The notes under the pieces were generated by a model. That model saw only the letters and a list, made by a program, of their open reading frames with translations, searched no databases and was not told where the DNA came from. Below are positions 33,742 through 45,399 of a stretch of 64,000 nucleotides of DNA, piece by piece; the first letter of the stretch is position 1; each line of letters opens with the position of its first letter. Source of the stretch: Histoplasma ohiense (lineage: Eukaryota > Ascomycota > Eurotiomycetes > Onygenales > Ajellomycetaceae); the NCBI GenBank assembly GCA_017607445.1, contig JAEVHH010000003.1, forward strand, positions 3,472,001 through 3,536,000, in the 5' to 3' direction. Position numbers and translations under genes: made by a program.

Positions 33742-34180
33742 AGCTATTTATCCCTAGATACTACCTAGAGAGCAAATGGAGGCACGGATTGGGACAGAAG
33801 TGAAAAAATGTGCGGAATTGAGCGACGGGTGGTGCGTACAGACACCCGCCCAATGTCAATGTTACTAAGTACGTAGCGGCTACCTTGCTGCTTCTGGACA
33901 ATAATGATAAATAAATAACTTCAAGTGTTTCTGAAGGGACTACTCGCATTTCATATTCGATAATTGGCAGTGATTAGTGAAGTTGCAATGATCAGGGGCT
34001 GAATGGGGTTTCGAGGTGGTCTCCTTTACCATATACAACCTCGCATTCTTCGTTTTTGCCCAGCCCCCACGACTCCATTGACCTCATTCACGCCTCTGGC
34101 CCTTCAGACGTACAACTCCTCGCCCTCTTTTCTGCTCTGCCTCCCTCCGCATCTATCCGGCCGCCATGGTTCGCCCTTGT
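33742..34180. other. Spacer between the SDR pseudogene and the kinase 3' end
   Basis: No gene seen in the 440 bp. Confidence 0.4.
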
Positions 34181-36427
34181 CTAGCTATTGCCATTCTCTT
34201 CCGCTTTCACCCTCCTAACTACCTCCTTCCCGAACTTCACCACACCCCGATTCCTATGTTCCCATGACGCCTCCCCCAAAAAGACCCTCCGAAACTCCCG
34301 ATCTCTCTCAAACCTCCGTCTGGCATCGTGATCAAGAAGAATCATGCCATGGTAGCACTGAGCCCCGCTAGTCTCCATACGACGCTTATTCGCCATAACT
34401 TTTCTTTTCCATTTCCGTGCCTGGTCTCCCGTCGTTTTCCAGAGGGAGTATATGTCAGGGCGCCTATAGGTTCTGCTGGAACCTGCTGCACGGCATAGAT
34501 TGATGAGATCCAGGGAATAGGGTAAATAATTTTCCCCGCCGGGGAGTTTTCGGAGAGTGTTTATTTCGTCCGCCGTGTAGATGTTTAGAGAATTTTCGAT
34601 AGCTTCACGGATGGAGAGGGTCAGAGCGTAGATGTCCAGCTTGGGGCCGATGACTCCAGAGGAGCAAGGGTCGACGACTTCCTAATTGCGTGAGAAATTC
34701 AGGTTAGATCACTTTTATCTTCTCTTTGCTTCAATTTGCTGGATTATTATTATAGCTCCTATTTTACCGGGGGTAAAAATCCTGCTGTTCCTTCCATGAC
34801 ATAGGCTTTCTTATATGACCGAACATCATCATTAGGGATGCTGTAGGCCAGTCCTAGGAACATGTTAACAAGCCAAGCAATCATACAGCGAGGGGCTGTA
34901 CTCACCGAAATCTCCCAGATAACAGGATGGGTAAAGCTCATCACTATCTGGCGGCGGCGTTATACCTAGGAAAACTAAAACAGCCAATGGATTTTCTTAG
35001 CCGGGAGGTACGTTGAGAAAGAAGAACGGATACTTAGGTCTCGCGTCTCAGTGACAGAGAGATGGTATTACTTACTGTTTGCTGGCTTTACGTCCTTGTG
35101 TATGATTTCCTCCCAGTCAGGCTTTCGCTGGGGCTCTGCATGGCCATGTGCACAGTATAGTAGAGCAGTCGCAATTTCATGAAACACGTGCCATAGAAAC
35201 GCTTCGGGGAATAGGAGCCTTAGCCGGTCAGACAAGTGTTAGATGCGTGCATATACCTCTTGAGAAGAAAAGGCAAGAAAGACATTGGCGATAAGGATCA
35301 CAACCGGCCAACACAGGAGAGAAGGCTGTTCGACAAAACAAAATGGTAAACTAAAAATGAGATAATAAGAAAATGCTGCCTACTTATATTGCATGTAATG
35401 GGTATAAAGTCTAGCTAATGACCCCCCTTCATAATACGCATAAAGGATGCGAAAAGAATGGCCGTGCGCGATCGACTTAAGGGGTTGCGGATCGAGGTCA
35501 ATCCAATCATACACCCTGACAACATTTGGGCACCCGACGGCGTTCAGTCTCCGTGTTAGGTTTCCCTCAGAACAATAATCATTCCAGAACTCGTCATTCT
35601 GGGTGTCCTTGACTGCGAACAAGATAGGGTCCTAGGGCGGGATATTATCTGTCAATTACTCCGTAGAAATTTTCTCCACACGTCAATCATAGTAGGTTCC
35701 GTTCTGAGACTTAGGCAAACCGCAAGAAGGGAGAGTAAAGTGCAAATATTAGAGGGGGAGAAAGATGGTAAATATATATTTAAAAAAAAAAAAAAAAAAA
35801 AAAAAAGAAGGAATGACGAGAAGCAGGATAAAAAGAGAAAAGAAAACCCACTCTATCACCAAACGGGTACCATTTCCAGCACTGCACATATCCAAACCCG
35901 CCTCTTCCCAGCTCCCCCAAATAAATCCACTGATTCTCCTCACTCGCAGGTCCTTGGTACTTCCACCGTAGGTCACGCCCGTACTCATCCTCCTCGTACT
36001 CGTCAGTATACTCCTCATCCTCCGTCATCTCCACAAACTTTCTAAGCTGCTTCCTAAGCTCATCCGCGTATTCCCACTCGCTGTCAGGGCCTAGGTCGTC
36101 TTTGGCTAATTCCTCCTCGTAATATCTGATGGCATCGGGCCCTGGTATTCCAGCCCATTCATTGCCATGTTTGTATACCTCTTGGAAACGGTGGCGGAAG
36201 CCGGGTGGGATTTGGCGATGCTGATGCTGACGCTGAGGTTCACCCTGACTGTTTTGTTGGTCTGGCTGATTGGCTCGCCTTCGCTTGGAGAGCAGGGGAT
36301 GATTGAACTGGCATTGTCTAGGAGGGGAGAGAGGGTTAAACTCATCTTTCGAAGTTTTTGGACCATCTCCCATGTCAAATGGAGGCCCCTGGAAAGGCTC
36401 CCAGTTCGGATTTTCTGTCACATTCAT
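34181..36427 (-). CDS. Protein kinase-like protein with HKD catalytic loop
   Basis: Six exons: 35852-36427, 35384-35631, 35076-35218, 34906-34974, 34768-34853, 34181-34681; 540 aa. The first about 165 residues are Gln/Arg/Glu-rich. The kinase domain has the glycine loop LGELGRGGFGYV (about 167-178), FAVKDTQ with the ATP-anchoring Lys (about 198), EGGSLARLY hinge-like region, IIHKDVKPANIF (catalytic loop, about 314-325), GDFGLAY (metal-binding DFG, its Gly codon split by intron 4) and FLPPE in place of APE. HKD instead of HRD makes it a non-RD type. The six exons keep phase with GT-AG borders. It resembles lineage-specific fungal kinases of unknown target. Poly(A) runs of 20-odd residues occupy intron 1. 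Key residues D, K and DFG are all kept, so activity is possible. Confidence 0.8.
35780..35806. repeat. Poly(A) tract in kinase intron 1
   Basis: A run of about 26 A residues on the plus strand (poly(T) on the gene strand) inside intron 1 of the kinase-like gene; it may serve in part as a pyrimidine-rich tract. Confidence 0.9.
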
Positions 36428-37016
36428 GTCCTTCCGATTGGACTGTGGGTTCTGGCAGATAAGTCAGGATCAAAACTCGATGGTTTGTTTGGCTCCCTTT
36501 CTTCTCTCGATTTGAGTGGCCGTCTAACCTTCGTTACTTTCCTATCTACTTGGAGAAATTTCGTTTCGGTACTCCCTAGTTATGTGCTGTGAAGAGATGG
36601 AGGATGCAAATTGAGCGAGTGCGAGCGGTAGAGTCCTGACATTAACATATTAAATGAAAATAGGCCACACTCTAATATATAGCGGACAATAAAAAAAAAA
36701 AAAGTTATTGAGTACAAACGAGTAACGCGCACTCTGAGAGGGTAGAATCAAAATAAGGAATGCCATTGTTCAATGAAAATGCAACAAAGCTGGTTTTTAA
36801 TCAAAGAAAACGAATGACAAATGCAACTAAATCAGGAGTATTCTGGGCATTCGAGATTGCAAAGAAAGAGACCCCGGAAAAGAAGATATAAAATGCATTT
36901 TGATTGCAGGGAAAAGAAACATAGTACACACACAAGGAAGAAATTGTAAACAAGGACATAGATGGGCGTAAGAACTGCGTGGACTGTTATTAACGGAATG
37001 GACACACCGAACAGCA
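36428..37016. other. Spacer between two minus-strand genes
   Basis: 5' side of the kinase-like gene and 3' side of the IEC3-like gene; AT-rich, no gene. Confidence 0.4.
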
Positions 37017-38175
37017 TTATGCCGCTGCCCCAGCGGCGGAACTTCTCTTAGCACGCTTCGGGGCATCTTCCTTTTTCTTCCTCGAACGGCCACCACTGCC
37101 ACCTTTGGGTCGATAGCCTCCATCCTCGTCTCGTTTTCGCTTTCCGCGAGTCCCGCCGCCTGACCCTCCCCCTCCTCCACCACCCAACGGAGTGTCAATC
37201 AATATACCATCTTCGTCGTATACATCTTCTTCCTTTCGCGTGTGGGTACTCGCTCGCTTCGAACTACGCGGATTGTTAGAACGGGGAGGAGGCTTTTCGG
37301 ATGCTGCATCGGCATCTTGCAGAAAGACTTGCGGTTGATGTTTCCTCAACCAATTTATCACGGAAACTGGATTCCGGACAGCAGCTTCTCTATCCCTACT
37401 CGCAGCTGAAACTGATTTCCCTGTTGGTCTGGGTTCCCCAGATGTAGCGGCATCAAGCGCTGCGGAATATTCAATTTCATGTTCTGGACTTAGAAAACCA
37501 AGATTTGAATCCACGTCGCTTTCCATAGCAGGTCGACTCGATGTCGTATGTGGAACCTTTAGTAGCGAAGAATAATGCACTGCGGGAGCGAAGTTCTCAC
37601 TCTGGAGGAGAGACTCTTCCAGGCGACGGCATTGGTCGGGCTTGATTTCTCCAGCCAACAACCTCGCTTTCGCGACTCGCAGTGCCTCGCGAGCAGTTTC
37701 TATATCATAGGACTCTTGTTGGTGGTGCTCAGGATCCGGAGAGCCTACTCTCGGTAACTTGGAGCCTGGGAGGTCAAGGTTATATCGGAGCTTGGGGGGA
37801 ACACGTATACTGCTGTTGAGTTCTAAGAGTGCTTCGAGGAGTTGACTATAAATCGAATTGAGTTAGTAGAGCATTCTAACTTTGAAGGGGGTTGATATCG
37901 TGGGATCGCGTACTCATTCTGTTCTTTTAGTCGCTTGGAGAGGTCACGAATCCTCAGTTCTTCCTTGAACAAAGCATTGCTTTTTTTCATAGCATGTTCA
38001 AAGGTGATCTTTTGCTTCGCATATTTTCTCCTATATAATACAGTCAGTTGACGCCGGTTAATCTGAACACATGGCGAACTGACTTGAAAGACTTGTACGT
38101 GGTCTGCTGTGCTAGAGGCGGCGCATCGGGCAAGCTCCTATCTGGCGAAGGAGAGGCAGGCTCAGGAGACGCCAT
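37017..38175 (-). CDS. INO80 complex subunit, IEC3-like
   Basis: Three exons: 38084-38175, 37914-38030, 37017-37845; 345 aa. The IEC3 family are subunits of the fungal INO80 ATP-dependent chromatin remodeller. After a short Pro/Ser-rich start (MASPEPASPSP), exons 1-2 give TTYKSFKRKYAKQKITFEHAMKKSNALFKEELRIRDLSKRLKEQND, the conserved helical heart of the family, in pieces TYKSF, KYAKQKITFEHAM and LFKEELRI. Then LRYNLDLPGSK, ARLLAGEIKPDQCRRLEESLL and ENFAPAVHYSSLL follow. The C-terminal third is disordered and basic: a poly-Gly run, then GKRKRDEDGG and RSRKKKEDAPKRAKR, a good nuclear localisation signal. Frame is kept through both introns. It is divergent from the NOP13-like gene with about 350 bp between the starts. 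Confidence 0.8.
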
Positions 38176-38527
38176 AGCAAAGGTTGATGTTGTTGCTCAA
38201 TGGGAGACAGAGAGAGCTTAGTTCGACAGAGGGCCAGGTTGAGCGCGGAAAGATGATGCCGGTTGGTGGCTACTTGTCTGGTTTGACCTTGACGCTTGGG
38301 AGCCGTCGGGGTGCTGGAAGCCTGCATGTCAGGTCTCTACGGCACACCGTAAAATTTTCTTTGCCAAAAAATTCAGAACTTGTAATATACACCCTGTGCG
38401 CAATCCATTGCTTGATTATTCTCATTTATCCCCTTATGTATTGAGGATTTCCAGGTAACTGTGAGTGCCTGAGCCATAGCCATTATTTTATTATTGCTGT
38501 ACATTGTCTACTCTCAACTTTCACGGA
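38176..38527. promoter_or_regulatory. Short divergent promoter, IEC3-like / NOP13-like
   Basis: The 352 bp between the two start codons must hold both promoters. No TATA box is obvious; a shared bidirectional promoter for two nuclear housekeeping genes is an inference from position. Confidence 0.4.
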
Positions 38528-39796
38528 ATGTCTGGTCTCAAGGAGGCCACTCCCTCAGACTCTCCACCTACGACTCGTAAACGCAAGCTAGACCAAGTCC
38601 CAGCTCTCGAAATTGATTTATCTGCACCAGAACCTCCGTCGAAGAAAGCACTTCGAAAAGCAAAAAAGAAGTCAGCAGCATCACAAACCTCTGATCTCTC
38701 TGCCCAAACCTCAACAATAAACCCAGCTTCAAAACCCCGGGCTGCGGAACAAGCAGAAAAGCCCTCGAGAAGGTCTGATTACGGAGTCTGGGTCGGCAAT
38801 CTGCCCTTTGTTGTGAAGAAGGACGATATAAGGGCATTCTTTACCAGTTCAGGGACTTTGAAAAGCAGCGATATCACACGGATACACCTGCCAGAAGGTC
38901 CAAAGCAAAATGGCAAGGCTCAAAACAAGGGATTCGCCTATGTCGATTTCACCAGCAATGAGGCAATGGAGACCGCAATTGCAATGAGTGAGCAGCTAAT
39001 TAATGGTCGTCGGGCATTGATTAAGAATGCAAAAAGCTTTGTGGGCAGGCCTGATAAGCCAAATGACGAGGCTACCAGTAATAAGCCTTCCAAACTCTCC
39101 GCTCATGCTCCCTCCCGGCGAGTGTTTGTCGGTAATCTTGGGTTTGACGTGACAAAAGAGATTTTGGAAGAGCATTTCAAGCCGTGTGGAGTTATAGAGC
39201 ATATACAACTTGCGACATTTCAGGATAGTGGCAAGTGCAAGGGCTACGCTTGGATTGAGTTTGAGGGTATTGACGCGGCAGAGGTTGCGATGAGAGGATT
39301 TGTGAATGTTCCGGAGAAAGATGAAGATGGCGATGATGATAGTGAGAAGGACATGGATGGCTCAAATGCAGAGGCTGCGTCCAGTAGCGAGGAATCGAAG
39401 AGCACTCGAGCCAAAGAGAAAAAGAAGAAAAAACCAAAGATGAAAAGGGTATGGGTTAACAAAATTATGGGCCGCTCGCTACGGATGGAGTTTGCGGAAG
39501 ACAAAGCAACCCGGTATAAAAAACGGTTTGGAAAGGACGGGACGTCAAAGGATAAGTTTGGTACGGAGCCGGAAAGAGGTGACGGGCAGGTCGGGGGCAA
39601 TAACATAGAAGCCCTTGCAATTGAAGAAGTGTCAGAAGGGGATGCCAGGTCGTTCCAAAAACCGAAGGCCGGGAAGAGGCAGCGGCCTTCGAAGAAGGGG
39701 GAACCAGGCAGCGGGGGTCGGTATGCGCAAGATGTGGTTCACAGGCTTCGTGGAGCTATTGTCGAATCTCAGGGAAAGAAGACGACGTTTGGTTGA
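38528..39796 (+). CDS. NOP13: Nop13-like nucleolar RNA-binding protein, two RRMs
   Basis: Single exon, 422 aa; the ATG at 38528 is used because the frame upstream has no ATG. A basic N-terminus with RKRKLDQ and KKALRKAKKK leads to RRM1 (YGVWVGNLPFVVKKDDIRAFF, ending NKGFAYVDF and NGRRALIKNA; RNP2 and RNP1 boxes visible) at about residues 85-180, and RRM2 (RRVFVGNLGFDVTKEILEEHF, GKCKGYAWIEF) at about 197-275. RRM2 is split by a long acidic insertion (EDGDDDSEKDMDG) followed by KKKKKPKMKR before its last strand (NGRSLRMEFAEDKATR-like GRSLRMEFAED). The C-terminus is basic with GGRYAQDVVHRLRGAIVESQGKKTTF. Yeast Nop13 sits in the nucleolus with pre-ribosome particles. Length and domain order match. 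Confidence 0.85.
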   Translation: MSGLKEATPSDSPPTTRKRKLDQVPALEIDLSAPEPPSKKALRKAKKKSAASQTSDLSAQTSTINPASKPRAAEQAEKPSRRSDYGVWVGNLPFVVKKDDIRAFFTSSGTLKSSDITRIHLPEGPKQNGKAQNKGFAYVDFTSNEAMETAIAMSEQLINGRRALIKNAKSFVGRPDKPNDEATSNKPSKLSAHAPSRRVFVGNLGFDVTKEILEEHFKPCGVIEHIQLATFQDSGKCKGYAWIEFEGIDAAEVAMRGFVNVPEKDEDGDDDSEKDMDGSNAEAASSSEESKSTRAKEKKKKKPKMKRVWVNKIMGRSLRMEFAEDKATRYKKRFGKDGTSKDKFGTEPERGDGQVGGNNIEALAIEEVSEGDARSFQKPKAGKRQRPSKKGEPGSGGRYAQDVVHRLRGAIVESQGKKTTFG

Positions 39797-40843
39797 GTTT
39801 CCCGTTTTCCTTTTGGATACATATCTTTCATCTATGCGCTACATGTCCATCTCAACATCATGCCACCATATGTAAGGAAGCCTTTCTGTTGCTGCGTGTA
39901 TATACTAGTATTTCTTTGTAGCAAGATACCGATCCTCCTGGAGTAGATGACATTTTTAGTTAGATAATCAGTCTTCAGATCGACACACCCGAAAATAACA
40001 AGCATGCGCCATACCCGCGCTTGACATTTTCGGCTGCTGGCTTTTTCCCTAGGAGAACATGTGCATGATGCAATTGATGCGAACCATGTTCCTAAACATT
40101 TGCAACAATGGATTTGCACCACAGAAGCCGGAGAGAAGAAAGGGCTCAACAAGGAACAGGACATGTGCTGGAAACAGGCAAAATTCGTCTCCTTGAAAAC
40201 CATACAAAGCCCTTTTAGCAGCATAGTACAGATGTACTAGTACTAGTAGCTATCTATCCTTTTTAAGTTTGTTGCTGTCCTTGTTTCCCTCTATTTTTAT
40301 TTGCCTTTGCCACATTTTCTTCTCGTGATGGTTCAGCCAGGGTTAGGTAAACATCCTCGCTAGCTACATTAGGACTAGTCACCTCCATCGCCAAGCCCGT
40401 GATGTTTTTGAGATCAACTAAGCAAGACCAAGGAGCGCAATAAATGACGACGACGACAACGAGAGCGTGAGAGAAGAAAGAGAAGAAGAAGAGAAGACGA
40501 CGGCGACGAAGAATAAGAATATAAAAACAGGAGGAGGAGGAGAAGAAGAAGAAGAAGAAGAAGAAGAGACCCTGACGACGACGACAACGACGACGACAAC
40601 AACCACCTCCGCAACAGTTAAACTTTACGTCTTTGCAGTCTCACTGGTTGCCTCTGCTTTTTGCATATCTCGGCCCATCAGCAGACATTCAGCGCCTCTC
40701 ACCTTCATCAACTACCACCTCTGAACTCCTCTCGCCTCTCAAATCCACACATATCTCCCTCCAACATAGTTAGTGTCTGAGATATCTTTTCCGCCGGGGG
40801 AAGCACAAGGATTTGTTTTGGTGGCCTTTGACTGTCTCTCCAG
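39797..40843. other. Spacer with trinucleotide-type microsatellite
   Basis: 3' side of the NOP13-like gene and 5' side of the Btz gene. A block of GAA, GAC, GGA and ACG units at 40478-40610 dominates. Frames across the block are low-complexity only. A GTACTAGTACTAGTA palindromic run lies near 40235. Confidence 0.45.
40478..40610. repeat. Compound purine-rich and GAC/ACG microsatellite
   Basis: About 130 bp of interrupted trinucleotide units: GAA-rich first, then GAG/GGA, GAA again, then GAC/AAC. Located about 240 bp upstream of the Btz-gene start. Confidence 0.85.
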
Positions 40844-43071
40844 ATGGCTCCCCATCGCCGAAGTCGTATTGTTAGCCGGAGGAGGACAGAGGACGAAGGC
40901 GATGAAAACGGCTCCATGAACGGGGACTTCGAGGACGACTCTCTGAGTGAGGGTACTATTTCACCACACGAGGATGATGATGCTGATGAAGAAGGGAGCG
41001 ATTTTAGTGAAAAAGACACAGCATCTGGGACGGAGGAACTACCCGCAACAAACGGGCGGCTGCAGGTTACTGATCGTCTCGGGAGTGATGATGCTCAACA
41101 GGGATGCAAATCCGCGCCGGCTGTCCGACGACTCTTCGGAGCAACAGTGTCGGATACTGAGGTTATGCTGAACGGGCTGAGGTTGTCCGATGGCGAGGAA
41201 GGCGTCGAGGAAATCCATTTTGATGACATGAAGGAAGGGCTGGATAGTTCTATCGCCACCCCGAAATCCGCGAACAACAAATGGCATAGGGGAGAGACAT
41301 TTGCGGAGAGAAAGCGGCGTGAACTTGAGAAATACATCAAGGAACGGGATTCTAATCCAGCCTTCGTACCTACTCGGGGTGGTTTCTTCCTTCATGACAA
41401 GCGGAATGCTGATTCCCCGCCAAATGGCTATCGTTCACCACATAATACGAACGGCAATGGCAAACTGAAGACTCGCCCTTATGGTCTCATTGTCGATAGC
41501 AACGCTGCAAGGTTAGTATAGCACTTGTTCCTAATATTTAGTATTTTTGCTCTTTGTCGTTGCTTGCTGTTATATTGGAACGTGTGACTGATTCTACCCC
41601 CTGGTCGTTCAGACGCCCTGCTCCGAAACCAGACGTAACTGTTGGACAGTGGGCGCACGATCTACACGATTCTATTGTTCAAGATACTCGCCCAGTACCA
41701 TCCACTTCGGCCACCATATCCAATACCACTTCCCTCTCTAATCCCCAGAGACCTGTCCCCACTGCTCCTCGATCATCTCCTCCAAACCGATCCTTCTCCA
41801 GCTCTGTCCTAGTAGGCAATGTCCCTGTCATCGTTTTTCTCCCCGGTATGAAGGCGCCTATCCCTTACTCCGCCGTACCTAAGAAACAACACACCCGCCT
41901 TCCCCAACATCGACCGCCTCTTCGTCGTGATAAACCTGTTAGAATATCTTTACCAGGGCAGCCGCCCCGATACATTTTCCCCGCCACAGAGCGGTCATTT
42001 ATCTTTATACCGAGGGCGCTAAGACCAAATCAACAATACCGTCAACGAGGCCGTGGTGGCTTCTACGGCGGTGGTGGCAGGAGAACGAGTCTTTACGGAG
42101 GGAGCATATATACACCAAGTGTAGCCATGAGCCGCAAATCATCAGTTGGTAGGGTGCCTGATATAGTCCATTCGCCTGCGGTTTCTGTGGTTTCCCGTGT
42201 TGGCACTATGCCTGGTGAAGGTGCGAAACCGGTAGTACGACTACCACCTTCAATTAGACCTCCCGTTGGACCCGGTTTTGTTCAACCTTATGGACTTGGC
42301 CCGCAAATGCATGCCGCTCATCCCCCTCCATACACGATGCCTCCACCTCCTGAATACCGTGAAAACCAGCCGACACCTAACATCCCGATGCATCAGCCAC
42401 GACCACAGAAAACGGTTTCTGTTGCGGATATCGAATCCCCGGTTACATACCAATTTAATCCCCCTCAAACGCAACAGGAACAACCATTCCATCATCAAGT
42501 TCCACAACCCGTCAACGGGGGTTTCATGCCTGATTCCACCATGTATGCTCTCCATGCACGTCATACCTCACATGTTTCCCAGGCCTCTGCAACCCCTTTA
42601 TCCCAGATCCCCGAGCGTGCCATCCACGCTCAACCTTTCCAGCCATATCCTTACCAACAACCCCAGCCATATTATACGGAACCAGGTTATCAACCTGCGC
42701 CTGTATTCTATCCCGCAACAAACCCGGAGTATCCAAGCTACAACGCATCCGCTCAGCCTAGCCACCCACCAGTCTATGCCACCCAAGGACAACAAATGCC
42801 TTATTCCATGCCCCCTCACCAACCTCCAGCTAGTGACCAAGTGCAAACTCGATCCGGCACAGTTGCGCATGAGTCAAATGGCACGGTATATTACTACGAT
42901 ACTTCACAGTTGGCGGGTCCCACATACCCACAGCAGCCGAACGCACCATATCCTGCGGCATCTCAGAGAGCGCCGCAGGGAGGTGTTGTTGGTATGGGCG
43001 GTATGATAACACCACCGGGAACGACCTACTATTATCCTCAACCTCAAAATGGAACGGTATACTATGCATGA
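40844..43071 (+). CDS. Btz/CASC3 (Barentsz) exon-junction-complex protein
   Basis: Two exons: 40844-41511 and 41613-43071; 708 aa. CASC3/Barentsz clamps eIF4A3 on RNA in the exon junction complex. The N-terminus is acidic (DDDADEEGSDFSE). The Btz (SELOR) domain runs from about residue 144 (NKWHRGETFAERKRRELEKY) to FVPTRGGFFLHDKR at 174-187; the second half, past the intron, holds VGQWAHDLHD, the counterpart of the W-x-H-D motif in animal proteins. The intron falls in the linker between the two halves. Then come Arg/Gly-rich GRGGFYGGGGRR and a long Pro/Gln/Tyr-rich low-complexity tail up to the stop (many PQP, YPQ, HPP). Such tails are usual in fungal members and can promote condensates. Frame and splice phase agree (AG|A, Arg). 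Confidence 0.83.
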
Positions 43072-45399
43072 AAATCCCTTGGTTCTGCCATGAATATTAT
43101 ACGTCATGTCCTTTTTTCCCGTTTTCTTTCTTCCTTTCTTGTCTTTATGCTCCTCTTTTATTTTCTTCACTCCCACTCCTCCTTCCACTTCTTGCCTCCC
43201 CGGTTTCTATTTATCATTTGGCCATTTTCGGGAATCCATTTATCATCAACTATATCTTTTCGCACATTTTTGGCGCCCCTTCTAAAATTTTAGTTTGCTG
43301 CTGGTGTCCAGTTGCTTTCTCTTCGCTGGTTGGTTGATTTCCAATGCGAGCTCCTTATTTGTGTCTGCGGTTTAGATTACGTTCCTCATGCATTCTTAGC
43401 GACTTGCTTCTTCCCTTCCGTTTTATTTTATTTTATTTTATTTTCCATTGTCTTTCAAACTCGGTCAAACCTGTTGTTTTATTATTCTTCCATTTTCATC
43501 CCCTTCTTAAGCCATGGCCCTGGGAATTATATATTTTCAACTTATTTTTACGGTATAGCATAGCTTTAGTTGCGCGACCCCATTTTGCCCTTCTTAGCCA
43601 TCTTTTGGGCTTTCTTCGTCTCAAGCTTTGTCTTCAAATGCTGGATTTAGCTGTGTTTCTTCCATCTTTTCTTCCCTAGTTAATCCTTCTTTTAGGCGCC
43701 CTGCTTTCCTCATCATTCTCGCTCCCTCCCCGACCGACTGCCCCCCCCCCGATCAAGTAAATGTTTTCCAAAGCATCCCAAACGAAGGAAAAGAAAAAAA
43801 GAAAAAAAAAGCCGCCTACTGAGTTAACCTTCTGTCGATTCTATTATGTTCTTTCTTTTTTGCTTTGTCCACTATTCTTATTCACCTACTCCGTTATTCG
43901 ATGACCTAGCAACTATCATGGCACCCCTACATATCTCCACAGACGCGGATGGTTCCCTGCCTCTCCACAATTTGCCATATTATGTATATTCAAAACTCGA
44001 CTGGTACTTGATACATCCATTCCCGCTTTCTCCCGGCTTGTGAAACCGTTCTCCCATTTATCTAAGACGCCAAAATCCCGCTTGATATCCCCGTCCGTCC
44101 AAAAGCCCATTTGCCTTGATGTTTTGTTCTCCTCCACTCAATGCAATTTCCTCTCTCGTTGCGCCTTGTTTTTCATTTAGGTTGTGTCATGTTTATTTAT
44201 TCAGTTTGTCGTTTTACTTTGCCACTATTTTCACTTTTCGATATGCGTGACAAGTGCGCTTCATTTCTATTTCGCTATTCATTTCTACAATGCCTTGTAT
44301 GTGATTTCTTGACTATTCTTATCTTCATGTTTCTTTCTTCCTCATTTCACCAGCGTCAAAATTTTTTAGTTTTAAACTTTCAAACTTAGGACGAAAAGCA
44401 AAAAGCAAGCAAAAGATATTTGTTTGGTTCTTTTTCATTTTCATTTTTTTTTCATTTTCGCTTGTTTTTGATCTTTCCTATCCTGCTTTTCTCCATCCTT
44501 CCCCCCACCCCTTCGCTATGTTCATTTGCTTGTTATCATTCTTATCTATTATTTATATATTATATAATGGTGGAAATGAAATAAGTAAGCTATGTGCGGC
44601 ATATCATTTTCCTTTTTATCTTAGTCTTGATATTTTTCTCCAGTTTTGCTTGTGCTCCCCCACTTCGTCACTTTCTCCCTTCTCATCCCTAGCTACGCCC
44701 ATGGAGATGTGTTTCCGGCGCCCATTTCTATCAATTATCCGGATACTTCAAACGATGGAGATAAGCCTCTTTCATCCGTTTATCGAAATTGCCTTAGTAG
44801 CTTCCATTAAATTAGACAATTTAAACCGTGCGTGCGGAAATAAATATGTTCATGAACTCCGGCCTTTCTCCCCAACCAGGAAGGTTAAAAACAAATAGGA
44901 TGAACAGAGACTTAGTCTTGTACTTGATAATGAACTAACTATCTATATACGTCTTCTGGGTCCAGAGACTTCTAGCCATCAGTTTATGGGTCGCTGCCAC
45001 GTCTTCTTGCAAACTTAAGACTGGAGAAATTAATGCTTCGTCTTACTATATAAAAACATTTTAGTTAATAAATGTATATCATTCGGACGTCCGAGATATG
45101 ATTTCTCTCTTTTAAACTTACATAGCTACGATGGAATAGGGGGCAATGGAAGTAACCTAATAAGCCTTCAATCACATGATTTGATACTTGAAGCTTTCGC
45201 CGCAAAAGAAAAAAAACCTCCGCAAGTACTCGTATCCACCCACGAATATATCCCAACTTTGATTAGGATCCCTACGCGACGCTAAGGATCCATTACTACT
45301 CGAGCTAGCTCATTGGTGCTGGAAACAACTTATTGGATAAAAAAATATTTCCCCCTCGACCGGGCAAGAAGGATAGATCGAGGCGCAGGAGGGCTGAAA
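43072..45399. other. 2.3-kb gene-free, T- and C-rich region
   Basis: Lies between the Btz stop and the Rrp4 start, both on the plus strand. The plus strand is strongly pyrimidine-rich for its whole length (many TTTTATTTTATTTTA, CTTCC, TTCATTTTC), includes a C10 run at 43741-43750, and every frame in it is short and hydrophobic by composition only. It may hold a long 3' UTR, a long 5' leader or a non-coding transcript. I find no defined RNA structure. Confidence 0.45.

Noticed and set aside
40414..40724. Three overlapping frames of serine, leucine or glutamate runs
   Set aside because: All are translations of the compound microsatellite at 40478-40610.
42266..43006. 246-codon frame overlapping the Btz gene
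   Set aside because: Shadow frame of the Pro/Gln-rich Btz tail; the Btz frame has the domain and the splice junction.
43068..44898. Several 60-130-codon plus-strand frames with apparent transmembrane stretches
   Set aside because: The hydrophobicity comes from T-rich DNA; frames overlap one another and none shows a family pattern.
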